From contig CM024766.1 of assembly GCA_014218235.1 (NCBI GenBank), positions 24,215,346 to 24,279,345 of the forward strand: 64,000 nucleotides of DNA, written 5' to 3'. Positions 1 through 9,932 of the stretch are shown one piece after another. The first letter of the stretch is position 1, and every line of letters begins with the position of its first letter. The notes below the pieces were generated by a model. That model ran no database searches, was not told the DNA's origin, and saw only the letters and a program-made list of their open reading frames with translations. The stretch comes from Colocasia esculenta. Lineage: Eukaryota > Streptophyta > Magnoliopsida > Alismatales > Araceae. The translations under genes and the position numbers were made by a program.

Positions 1-610
1 CGAAGAAATTAATGAAGCAATCTGAAGACGACCCCAACCAATTATACGTGTTCCAACCCGAGCTCCGCTTAGTTTGGGCCAAGTATTAATATATATACCA
101 GATGTGGTTAGGATCAATTGTCACGTAGTAAGTGCTGGCCGGAGGAGGTAAAGAGCAGAGAGAGGCTGGTGGCAATCGATGATCCGGTTCCGAAGGACGG
201 GGGGGACGCCATGACAACATCCTCGGCCGGCCTTCCTGCCATCTCTCTGTTGTCCCAAAATAAGCAGGGGATGATCGGATGTCGGGTTCTCTCTTCTCCC
301 TACACGCTTTCCTGCCACAATCCTCCGCAATCCATCTCTCTCTTGCACCCGTCGCCACGCCTCCCCACTCTCCGGCGACCCTCGCCGGGAAATTCCTGTC
401 GCAGTCCGACCACCATGGCCACGCATAACAAACTAGCCTGATGAATGTCATCGCCGTCGACGTTGACGCCGGAAGGCGAACTGGACCACCCTCAGTCAGC
501 CATGACCAAATCCCGCGCCAACTCGGACAACGCCGCCAAGAACGATAAGAAGAAGAAGGTGAACCCCTTAGATCTAAACTGGTCACAGGTCGCAAACTAA
601 CTAATAGGTC

Positions 611-632
611 TAATTATAATAATAATAATAAT
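611..632. repeat. (TAA)n microsatellite
   Basis: Short run of TAA units visible directly in the sequence, in the non-coding region upstream of the phosphatase exons. Confidence 0.8.
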
Positions 633-1262
633 GGAGGCGCCATCCATTTTTCTTTAATTTATGGGTTTTTGCTGACCAGTTTGTTCTCTGATCCATGCAC
701 GTCGATCGTCTCTGACGCCACCAAATTAAGTCGATCCTTCCGAAGATTTTTGGGACCAAAGCCAAGAACCGGAGAGCACCGATGAAGACTTGTTCGCCAG
801 CAGGGAGATCGTTCTGGGTAAGCACTCAAGCGCATGCAAATTAATATCCCTGGTATTTTATGATCTGTTCCGGTTATAAGATTCATGGAGGTTCGTATGT
901 CCGGTAATGCAATGACTTAGACCTGGGGAGAAGGATCAGCACGAGAAGAGCTACTTTCTTGGACTCGTCTCCCTCTGTTCGGAGAAGCTTTTCAGGTGCG
1001 TACCACCCTGAAGCTTAGTTTTTTTTGGTGATGCTTCGCCGATGGCCTATATATATACGATCGACATGTAGTGTTTCATTTCTTTTAAATCTAGATCAAC
1101 ATCATTTACACTCTTGGACGTAATGTATGTCCAGGGTACATTTTGTTTCATTTCTCCCAAATGGGATCATTCTCATGCACAGGTCAGGCTTATTTTACTA
1201 ATCACACCCTCTATCGTGGAAATCAATGTTTGATAGCACAAAGTCACAAAACTAATATGTGT

Positions 1263-1280
1263 GTATATATATATATATAC
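1263..1280. repeat. (TA)n microsatellite
   Basis: About eight consecutive TA units in a probable intron of the phosphatase gene. Confidence 0.85.
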
Positions 1281-1868
1281 GCATCAGTATATAAAATCCT
1301 GAACTGGCTTCTAGCACACCATGCATCTAACCTTTTGTTTGAAAAAAGATATGGCAAACCTAAGAGGATAGGTGAATTGGTTTCATTAAAATTGTACCTA
1401 ATAAGAGCTAATTTCAGACATTTAATTTCCAGCGCAATACCCATAAAGATGACCAAATTACCATACTTCAAATAAAGCAATATGTTTATAATCGTAAAAC
1501 AGGAGAGGAAATTAGAAACGATCGAATGAAGAGGCATAAGAAAATAGATCGACTGATCTAAGGACACTGATCAATTAATCCAGAATAGAGTGGCAAATCC
1601 CAGTTTGCCATGTTTTGCTCTTTGCATTACTTCGCTCCCGTCTACACCACATCCAAAGCTTCATTGATCAACTTCTTGTTCGGTTAATGGGCTTCCCGAT
1701 ATCCATCCTAGAAAATGGGCATATCATTCTCCACAAGACTTGGAACACATTAGAAATCTTAAACACATTTTTGTTATCGTTAAAATCAAAAGGGTAAACA
1801 CGAAACTTTTGAGAAAAATCTCCTCTTTAATTTGTACTCACATATATACATAGATATGTGTATTTGCG

Positions 1869-1908
1869 TATATATATATACATATATATATGTTATGTAT
1901 ATATACAT
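1869..1908. repeat. Imperfect (TA)n microsatellite
   Basis: TA-rich tract with interruptions (TACA, GTTATG) in the probable intron just upstream of the phosphatase exon at 2057. Confidence 0.85.
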
Positions 1909-2056
1909 TTCAGCGATTAAGGTCCATGAAGATGATTCTAAATGATGTCCGAGTTCACCGCAAGAGAAAAAACTGAGTTCATCACATGTGCTCACAATTG
2001 TTTTAGTATTTAATTTCGTTGTCTTTTTGTCAATAAAAATTTGTCATTTTTATCAG

Positions 2057-2373
2057 AAAGGCACACAAGTGCAAGAATCGACGGTCTCAACTTATCCGAC
2101 TATGAGAGGCCCAGATGGGAAGCAATGCGAGTGCAGGGTGTCCAGTATGTGATCTCTCTTAAATTCCCTTATTAATTGGCAAACTTCCTATCATATCATA
2201 AATTTAATTTGTTGGACGATCGAGGTTGTTCTTACACGTACGGGGTAACGGATGTTCTACCCGTACAGAATATTTGTGGCAACTTGGAATGTAGGAGGTA
2301 GAGCCCCACACAGCGGGATTAACTTAGAAGACTTTTTGAGAGTTGAAGGCTCCTCGGACATCTACGTTTTCGG
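2057..2373 (+). CDS. Inositol polyphosphate 5-phosphatase, two internal exons (partial)
   Basis: Two exons splice in frame: 2057-2144, an intron 2145-2268 with donor GTATGT and acceptor CAG, then 2269-2373 with donor GTAAGG. Across the junction the protein reads ...RVQGVQ-IFVATWNVGGR..., then INLEDFL and SSDIYVFG. This is the start of the catalytic fold of plant inositol polyphosphate 5-phosphatases, which begin with a TWNxxG strand whose Asn helps bind Mg2+, followed by DIYV(L/F)GFQE. The family removes the 5-phosphate from inositol phosphates or phosphoinositides such as PI(4,5)P2. The form with FV(A/S)TWNVGG plus a (D/E)DLL/DFL stretch resembles the plant IP5P9-like group, judged from memory. 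The next expected exon, beginning inside FQE, is not found in 2374-2770. That intron is interrupted by element G at 2771, and I do not see the exon soon after 11426. The gene may be disrupted, or the fragment may be a pseudogene. Confidence 0.6.
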
Positions 2374-2765
2374 GTAAGGGGATATATTTTGTAATCCTCA
2401 CATTTAACCTTTTTCTCCTCATGATGATCATTTAACATTGACATTAATTGGAGATATTGTAACTGATGGACGACCTTAATTTTTGTTCTGGCATTTGGTA
2501 CTTGTACTATAAATAATAATTTTGATATATTTGTTACTAAGACCAACGGTGTTTATTTTTTAGGTAACTTATAGATTAAAATTTTATTATAATTTCACTG
2601 ATCATCCGGTTTACTGTTTTATTTTGCATTTTTTGCTGGCAAAGAAAAGCTTGAATCATGTTCCTTGTGTATATATCTAAGTTGACCACAAATGTAAAAG
2701 GAAACTAACTAGCTTAATTATTAACGCCTTCTCCACATCAAACTAACTTGACTCCGATCAATGAA
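2374..2765 (+). other. Probable intron of the phosphatase gene
   Basis: AT-rich sequence following the GTAAGG donor, without a convincing reading frame. It ends at the target duplication of element G, so G appears to have landed within this intron or in what remains of it. Confidence 0.45.
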
Positions 2766-2770
2766 ACCAT
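2766..2770. repeat. Target site duplication of element G (left copy)
   Basis: ACCAT immediately before the LTR start TGTTAGG. The identical ACCAT follows the other LTR at 11422-11426. Five base pairs is the usual duplication for Ty1/copia integration. Confidence 0.9.
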
Positions 2771-4261
2771 TGTTAGGAAACGATCGGGGCGCAGCGGAAA
2801 CGCGATTCCCACAGATGATATCGTTGCGGGGTCGGATCGAACAAAAAACCGGTAAACCTCGCACAGGCAGATCTCATCTTTACCTTTGCGGGGTTGCGAA
2901 ACTCCCGTATGGGGAGGAGGTGGCGTAGGAGGCGCCGGTGCTTCAAGCCGTTCAAGTGTCCGGCCTCTAGACGTATCCACGCGAGCTCCGGACGCAGACG
3001 GGATCTCCTCGTTCTCCACGCGTCTCCCGGATCTCAGCTCCACCATGTGCCGAAGAGAGGAGAGAGAGGGGGGGGGAGCCCTGGGAGAGAGAGAGGAGGG
3101 GGGCGGCCAGGGTTAAGCCTGGAGCTTGGCCCAGGGTTTAACTCTCAGCATATATTATAGACACCGCGGTTTTTCATAAAAACCCAGTCATTGTCTATAA
3201 AGAACACCTTGCCCAGTCTGCTCGGAACTCTTATGCGTGTGACCCTCTAGGCCCAACTGCTAGTCCAGTTTTCAGCCCATTAAGCTCAATAACTCTTTAT
3301 TGACTTATGGTAATTAATAACATCTCATATTAATTAATTACACAATCAATTATCGTCTCACGATAATTGACCGGGCTTCCAATCAAGTTGGGTGCCAAGC
3401 AACACCACTTGATCCTGGAAAGCATTGAGGTTCAGCAACCATTCAAGGAACCTTTTGTATCATCAGTTACCACGTGACTATAATCCTTCGCTCGTACAAT
3501 GCTCCCGAGCGCACTTAGGGTATGGTCAACTATCAAACCCTAAATTGCACACTCACTCGGTTTAGATGCCGCATAACTATATCAGAAAACTTCTTTTCTG
3601 ATAAGTAGTCTTGCCCTAGCCAGGGACTATCAGGCATCCTTCCTAGAGCATTCACTCTCCTATTACCGAGAGCGAGCGATCCCATATTGACCACACAATC
3701 ACCTTCGAGGGTATTCCGCTAGATCCGAACACTTAACTGATTAGACCTCATGGCTAGAGATCTATAAGTCAAGGTCAAAACCCAGAAGTCCACCAACAAG
3801 GTGTCCTTGGTGTCTCAGGTCTAAGGACCAATCACGCCACTATGACAATGAATCTAGCTGGTTGACAGTAAGGTAATATACCATCCAGCGATTCATAACG
3901 GATCAGTTCAGTGAACTCATTCTCCAATGAGCACCTACAGATTCACCTTAGTGTCTCCACACAAGTGACTATGAGACCAGTCACCCTCATCATATGAGCA
4001 GGTGCAACCTGTACTAGTCTAACCGGATATCCGATGTCCTTCTCGAATATCCTCCGACTAGGAACAATTAAGAATATACGTTTAAAGGATATTAATCTCA
4101 TTGTTATGATCTCATCATAATTAATATCCATTGCGCATATTCATGGACTTCATAATGAAACGATAAATGAATATACATAATGAATATGAAAGCCTTATTA
4201 TTATTATCAAAGAACAAGATTGTACAAGTTATGATTGGCTTGAGGACACTCATAACTAACA
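2771..4261 (-). repeat. 3' LTR of element G
   Basis: Starts TGTTAGGAAACG and ends CATAACTAACA on the plus strand, giving TGTTAG/CTAACA inverted termini. It matches 9933-11421 along its whole length with small differences. It is next to the polypurine tract, hence the 3' LTR of a minus-strand element. Confidence 0.93.
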
Positions 4262-4271
4262 ATCTCCCACT
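4262..4271 (-). other. Polypurine tract of element G
   Basis: Minus strand reads AGTGGGAGAT directly before the 3' LTR. This purine run primes plus-strand DNA synthesis in LTR retrotransposons. Confidence 0.85.
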
Positions 4272-4275
4272 TGGA

Positions 4276-5748
4276 CTAAAGCCAATCACCTTTATGTCTT
4301 AAACCCATAGACTCTAGGTGGCGCTCAAACACAATTTGAGTCAGAGGCTTTGTCAGTGGATCTGCAATGTTGTCAACTGAAGGAACTCTTTCCACCAGTA
4401 CATCTCCTCTAGTGATTATCTCCCTGATCAGGTGAAATCGCCTCAGAATGTGCTTTGACTTCTGATGAGATCGCGGCTCTTTCGCTTGTGCAATGGCCCC
4501 ATTGTTGTCACACAGCAATGGGATTGGATCAGAGTCACCTGGCACCACACCAAGGTCGGTGATGAACTTCTTCATCCACACTGCCTCCTTGGCGGCTTCA
4601 GCTGCAGCAATGTACTCAGCTTCTGTCGCCGAGTCTGCAGTGGTTTCTTGCTTGGAACTCTTCCAGCTCACTGCACCCCCGTTCAAAGTGAACACAAACC
4701 CAGATGTAGACTTGCTATCATCTGGGTCTGACTGGAAACTCGAGTCAGTATATGCCCGAAGTTTCAAGTCCCCTCCTCCATAAACCAGAAATATATCCTT
4801 GGTCCTTCTCAAGTACTTAAGGATACATTTTACTGCCATCCAGTGTGTTTCACCTGGATTTGTCTGATATTTGCTCGTAACACTTAGAGCAAATGCCACA
4901 TCAGGCCTTGTACATAGCATGACATACATGATAGACCCTATAGCCGAAGCATAGGGGACTCTATCCATGGCTGCCCTCTCTTCAGAAGTCTTAGGAGACT
5001 GCTCCTTAGAGAGAATAATCCCATGTCTCATTGGTATGAGACCTCTCTTGGAATTTTCCATGTCAAACCTTTTGACAATGGTATCTATGTACATGGATTG
5101 GGTCAAGCCAAGCATCCTCTAGATCTATCTCTATAGATACGTATTCCAATACGTAGGATGCTTCTCCCAAATTCATGGAGAAGTTCTTTGACAACCAAAC
5201 ATTTACTGATGATAGCATCCCTACATCATTCCCAATGAGTAAAATGTCATCAACGTAAAGTACGAGAAAAGTGATAGCACTCCCACTGATTTTCTTATAC
5301 ACACATGGTTCATCTTCATTCTTAATGAAGTCATAAGATTTGATAGCCTCATCAAACCTTATGTTCCAACTACGAGAAGCTTGCTTCAATCCATAGATGG
5401 ATCTTTGAAGCTTGCATACTTTTTCTGGACACTCTTTGGATGTAAAACCCTCAGGTTGTATCATATACACTTCCTCCTCAATGTTTCCATTAAGGAAAGC
5501 ATTTTTACATCCATCTGCTAGATCTCGTAATCAAAGTATGCAGCAATGGCAAGAAGAATTCTAATCGACTTTATCATAGCAACTGGTGAGAAAGTTTCGT
5601 CATAGTCAATTCCTTGCCTTTGACGATACCCCTTTGCCACCAACCTTGCTTTATAAGTGTCGATCTGTCCATTTGCACCGATCTTTCTCTTAAAGATCCA
5701 CTTGCACCCAATAGGTACAATACCTTCGGCAAGTCTACCAAGTTCCAA
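4276..5748 (-). pseudogene. pol: Element G reverse transcriptase and RNase H
   Basis: Three overlapping or adjacent minus-strand frames make up this region. The first (5748-5518) carries the RT start with the motifs WIFKRK, ARLVAKGY and DYDETFSPVA. The second (5470-5063) has the fingers/palm stretch with SIYGLKQASRSW and the catalytic YVDD at about 5257-5246 followed by ILLIGND. The third (5115-4276) covers the RT end and RNase H, with YTDSSF, STSGFVF, TEAEYIAAAEA and the terminal NIADPLTKPL. The last frame of 279 residues is intact to its stop. Frameshifts near 5500 and 5090 break the polyprotein, so the enzyme could not be made as one piece from this copy. Confidence 0.93.
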
Positions 5749-6012
5749 ACTTGGTTGGGTACATGGACTGCATCTCAGAATTCATGGCATCTCGCCATTT
5801 CCCTGAGTGAGGACAATCACAGCCTCTTGTAGATCTTTGGATCATCATCCTCATCATAAGACATGCCTTCACTAATATGTCCACATATTTCAGGCTGTCT
5901 AGGTACTCTACCAGACCTACGCTGAATGTGTGTATAATCCTGAACAGGTTCCGGAACCGATGTCTCACCAGTGGACTTTGCACAATTTGTGGATCTAGAA
6001 CCTCTTCTAGAT

Positions 6013-6904
6013 CTACTTTACTCCCACTGTCCTCTTGGGAAAGGTATTCCTCTTCCAAGAAGACAGCTCTCCTGGCAACAAACACTCTTTGTTCACCAGG
6101 ATGGTAAAAGTAGTACCCAAATGTTTCTTTTGGGTATACAACAAATCTGCACTTATCGGTTCTAGATTCCAGTTTATCTGGGTCATGTTCCTCACGTGGG
6201 CAGGACAGCCCCAGATTTTAACATGTTTAAAATCAGGCTTTCTACCCTTCCATATCTCATATGGAGTAGAAGACACAGATTTACTGGGAACCCTGTTCAG
6301 TAGATATGCTGCTGACTCTAGCGCATATCCCCATAAGGAAACTGGTAACTGTGAACGGCTCATCATGGATCGCACCATGTCCAACAAGGTACGATTCTCC
6401 TTTCCGATACACCATTCATCTGTGGTGTATAGGGAGGAGTCCATTGAGAAAAGATACCATTATCCTTTAAGAATTGTGTGAACTCTATACTCAAGTATTC
6501 ACCTCCTCGGTCTGACCGTAGGATTTTAATGCTCTTTCCAGTTTGCTTCTCAACTTCATTCTTAAATTCTTGGAATTTTCCAAAGGCTTCAAATTTGTAC
6601 TTCATTAAGTAAACAAATCCGAACCTTGAGTAGTCATCCGTGAATATAATGAAGTATGAGTAGCCACCCTTGGCTTGGGTAGACATTGGACCACATACAT
6701 CGAGTGTATTAGTTCCAATATGTCCTTGGCCCTATCTCCATGTCCACTAAATGGAGATTTGGTCAACTTACCCATTAAACAGGATTCGCAAGTTGCATAT
6801 GATTCATAATCAAATGAATCCAAGTATCCATTCTTATGCAACTTTTGAAGCCTATTCTCGCCAATGTGACCAAGCCTACAATGCCATGAGTAGACAGTGT
6901 TCAC
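6013..6904 (-). pseudogene. pol: Element G integrase
   Basis: Minus-strand frames give the zinc-binding pre-integrase part (WHCRLGHIG..., then CESC) and the catalytic core: TDDYSR with the first Asp, LRSDRGGEY with the second Asp, and the PQMNGVSER region around the third acidic residue. These match the DDE core of copia integrases, which insert the cDNA into the genome. The product is broken by frameshifts near 6650 and 6380. The C-terminal part (SAYLLNRVPSKSV..., IWGCPAHV) follows to about 6013. Confidence 0.92.
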
Positions 6905-7383
6905 ACTATTCTTACTTCTCTTAGGAGAAACATTAACATGGAGATTTTCATAAGAATCATCAAGTAGATAAAACCATTTACCAAATTTGCCAAAGCAATT
7001 AGTTTATTTCTCAAATAAACTGAACAACTATTGTTCTCAATGGTAAACTTGTATCCAATTCTGTCTAAACAAGAAACAGAAACAATGTTCTTAATAATGC
7101 TAGGCACAAAGTAGCAATCATCTAATGAAAGTAAATCTCCTGAGGGTAACTTGAGCTTCACTGTCCCCACAGTAAGTGCAGCAACACTTGTGCCGTCTCC
7201 AAGCCTCAAGTTCACCTCACCCTTGCTCAGCTTCCTTCTACTTGTCAACACTTGCATATCATTGCAGACATGAGAAGCACATCTAATGTCTAAAACTCGA
7301 GATGTAGAATCTCTAAAGACAAGTGAAGATATCATATAGATACCTGAAGCTTCGCCAAGCTTCTGCTTCTCCTGAGCCTTCAT
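6905..7383 (-). pseudogene. pol: Element G protease region
   Basis: The 160-residue minus-strand frame has the copia protease layout. The active-site position reads VLDIRCASHVCND where the family has a D-T/S-G triad, so the catalytic Thr/Ser and Gly are replaced and cleavage activity is unlikely. It continues with LRLGDGTSVAA and the hydrophobic strands up to KFTIENNSCSVY before integrase. It follows gag directly in one polyprotein. Confidence 0.85.
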
Positions 7384-7754
7384 TGCAAGGTAGTCCTTGC
7401 AATTTCTTTTCCAGTGCCCCTTTTTTGCAGTGGAAGCACTTCCCTTTTCTGCTCCTTTGCTTATGTCCTTCTTTGTCTTTGCTTGGACTGTTTCTTTGCA
7501 TTGCCTTTCTTAAAGGCTTGCATTGCTTCTCTCTTGTTGGACTTTCCAACCATGAGAACAGTGGGCTTTTCCTTCTTAAGGTTGCCCTCAGCAGTCTTCA
7601 GCATGTTTAGCATCTCAGCTAAACTCACCTTCCAGGACATAGGCAATGCACTCAGACTTGAGGACAATCTTCAGGTTCTGAGCCATTCCGAGTAGTTCGG
7701 GCCTGTTAATTTGTTGGCATCCAGTATGCCACGGAGTGGGTTATCCGACGACAT
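7384..7754 (-). pseudogene. gag: Element G gag remnant with zinc knuckle
   Basis: Gag packages the RNA. The frame opens at ATG 7754 (MSSDNPLRGILDANKLTGPN), typical for the N-terminus of plant copia gag. It breaks at an indel near 7680, then resumes at the C-terminal part (LAEMLNMLKTAEG, KKEKPTVLMVGKS), so most of the middle of the capsid is deleted. A CCHC zinc knuckle (CFHC...H....C) lies at about 7435-7400 and is split by an indel at an A6G4 run. At about 120 codons it is far shorter than the family's usual length of over 300. Confidence 0.85.
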
Positions 7755-7923
7755 TTTGCCTATAAAGGAAATGTAAATACAACTAGCAGATGTTCATAAT
7801 AATAATTAAATCTAGATTAGGACTTTAATCAAGATTAGCTCCCACTATTTTCTGGCAGACTGTATAACCCTCAGATATACAGAATGGGAGACACCGACGG
7901 TCCTAGTGGGGATCGGAATCTCA

Positions 7924-8280
7924 CAGACTCATAGCATGATCTTGTGGATAGCACAACAAACCATACTATGATCTGAAAGCGGTCAACCCTTGACACTTGT
8001 AACTCTTGTAATATCCGATCTTATTTTGGCCCCTGAATTTTAATGACCTTGTGGATAGCACAACAAGTCATTAAATCCAGTCTAAGCAATACCATCATTA
8101 TGTAACGAGCATAGATTTGGATGTAGCCCTTGTGGATAGCACAACAAAGCTACACCGGTCCTCTACCCCGTTTAAGGCATCATCATGCCATAGTTTTAGT
8201 CTGTCATTAGATTGACAAGCCTTGTGGATAGCACAACAAACTTGCCCGATCTAATGGCAATCCTAAAACTATAATGATGG
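7924..8280 (-). repeat. Four stem-loops sharing one 19-nt loop sequence
   Basis: CTTGTGGATAGCACAACAA occurs at 7941-7959, 8048-8066, 8129-8147 and 8221-8239. Each copy is flanked by a different inverted repeat: 7924-7938 with 7962-7975, 8033-8047 with 8067-8080, 8119-8127 with 8149-8156, and 8181-8219 with 8241-8280 (the longest, imperfect). The loop is constant while the stems differ in sequence. In the element's RNA (minus strand) the loop reads TTGTTGTGCTATCCACAAG. Role unknown; it lies in the leader just upstream of gag. Confidence 0.85.
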
Positions 8281-9310
8281 AGGGCCACGTAATTCATTCT
8301 AAATGATTACGCTACGGCTTAAAGTTTGAACGAGGAGAGATTTTGACATATTTTATCTTGGTCTCTATATCTGCGTGCTATTGATATATAGAATTTAGAT
8401 ATCATATATTTAATTATATATCTTAGCACATTCCACACATATCAAATATATGAAGAAATACGATGGATGATCATGGACTTTAACCTAGAGTGGCATTACC
8501 AGAGCCAGTTGGTAATCCACAAATATGGTGAACAAATGGCAGCCCGCATCTGATGCTTTGCTTGATGTAACTTTATCTCCAGCAAGGTCCTGCATGGTAC
8601 TCTCCTCCATCTCCGCCAAATGCTTCTTAAAATTACAAGTAATATTTAAATTGGGCACGCAGGCCCATAAATGTACATCAAATAATAATAAGAAACCTTC
8701 AACAAGTCAAGGGGAGTACATAAGGAGGGAGATAGAATGTACAACCTGGATTTTATAGAGGGAGAGAGGGAGGCACGCAGTCCTCATAAATTACATCACA
8801 GGCCATTAACCATAAACATCATCACATGACATCTAAGTCCATGATCATCCATCCACACATCAACACATCACATGCATCAATAAGCAATCATCACATAATA
8901 CTTCTGAAATAACTTTTATTTCAAAAATATAATAATTATATTTTGAAAACCATTTAACTAAACAATTTAGCTAACATGGATAACATCTAAACAACTTTAG
9001 ATAAATGCCATTCACCGTTACTGCATGAATCCACCAAAATTACAGTTAATTAATTTCACAAGAATCACATTCTTAATTAATTAACATGCTTTAATTAGAT
9101 TGTAGGAAATAACTAAAACAATTTTAGATTTTCCTTAAACTAATTAAGCATGGGTCATACATATGAAAAATAATTTACAGAGAGTTAAAACATTTTTAAA
9201 ACTCTTAAAAACAATTTTTTCATAATTTTCTGGGATTTTTAAAATATTTTTCTGGTTTTTAAACTATTTAAAATCTATTAAAACATTTTAAAAAGGGGAA
9301 AAAGGGGGGG

Positions 9311-9390
9311 GGGCGGACCGGATCCGGCGGGCCGGATCCGGTGGCCGGTCCGCCCAGGGCGGCCTAGCGCGGGCACCCGTGCGGGTGCCC
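9311..9390. repeat. GC-rich hairpins in the element G leader
   Basis: Perfect 11-bp arms at 9311-9321 and 9345-9355 enclose a second inverted repeat with 9-bp arms at 9320-9328 and 9331-9339. A separate perfect hairpin follows at 9371-9390 (8-bp arms GGGCACCC/GGGTGCCC around GTGC). All lie in a block much richer in GC than the DNA on either side. Confidence 0.85.
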
Positions 9391-9919
9391 TGGCCCCGCC
9401 CGCGTCGGGGTAAGTCGACCCGGACGCGGCGGGCCCGCGGGGCGACCCGAGAGGTCACCCCTCCCGCCCGACAGGGGGCTGCGGCAGGGCGACCCTGGCC
9501 GCCGCCCCTCCACGGCGCCGCGCCGGAGCAGAGCGCGCCCCCCCGCCTTCCGCGCCGCCTCCGGCGGCCGCGGACGGTGCCGGCGGCGCCGGAAACCGCC
9601 TGCCACCGCCCCCACACCCAGAAAGCCCCGAAAAACCCCAAAAATGCAGAAAACCTCCTTTTCTTGACTGTCCAAGAAGTATGGCGGCGGCCTCATGCAG
9701 GGGGTCGTGTGGCCTCTACAGAGGGCCAAACGACGCCACGATGGATTCTTCTCGAAGCCCTTGGTACCAGGAAAAACTTCCATGTACCAAACAGGAAGTG
9801 CACATCTCATGTGCGACCTAAGAGCGAAGTAAAATTGGCGATTCATGCATAACGCGAACCGACAAAAACGCATGAAATGATGATTATACGACGCCGATTC
9901 CGACCGGGCCAGCAACCTG

Positions 9920-9931
9920 GCTCTGATACCA
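9920..9931 (-). other. Primer binding site of element G (initiator Met-tRNA)
   Basis: Minus strand reads TGGTATCAGAGC, the complement of the 3' end of plant initiator methionine tRNA, one base away from the 5' LTR. It primes minus-strand cDNA synthesis and fixes the element's orientation. Confidence 0.93.
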
Positions 9932-9932
9932 C

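Larger units (their letters stand above)
1..2056. other. Host upstream/5' gene region, mostly non-coding
   Basis: This stretch precedes the phosphatase exons. 120-560 is relatively GC-rich and has an ATG at 502 followed by a short lysine-rich frame that ends at possible splice donors near 559 or 588. A short open segment around 922-994 is followed by a donor-like GTGCGT. Either could be a 5' exon of the gene at 2057, but I recognise no protein family in them. The rest (about 1000-2050) is AT-rich with TA microsatellites and looks intronic. The frames on both strands here have no recognisable product. Confidence 0.3.
7755..9919 (-). other. Long untranslated leader of element G
   Basis: About 2.2 kb separates the PBS from the gag ATG. 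Three parts are visible: a hairpin-rich part (about 7840-8290), an AT-rich part (about 8300-9295), and a sharply GC-rich block (about 9296-9640) with strong inverted repeats. No reading frame here resembles a known protein. The long frames in the GC-rich part exist on several strands at once and are composition artefacts. Confidence 0.7.
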
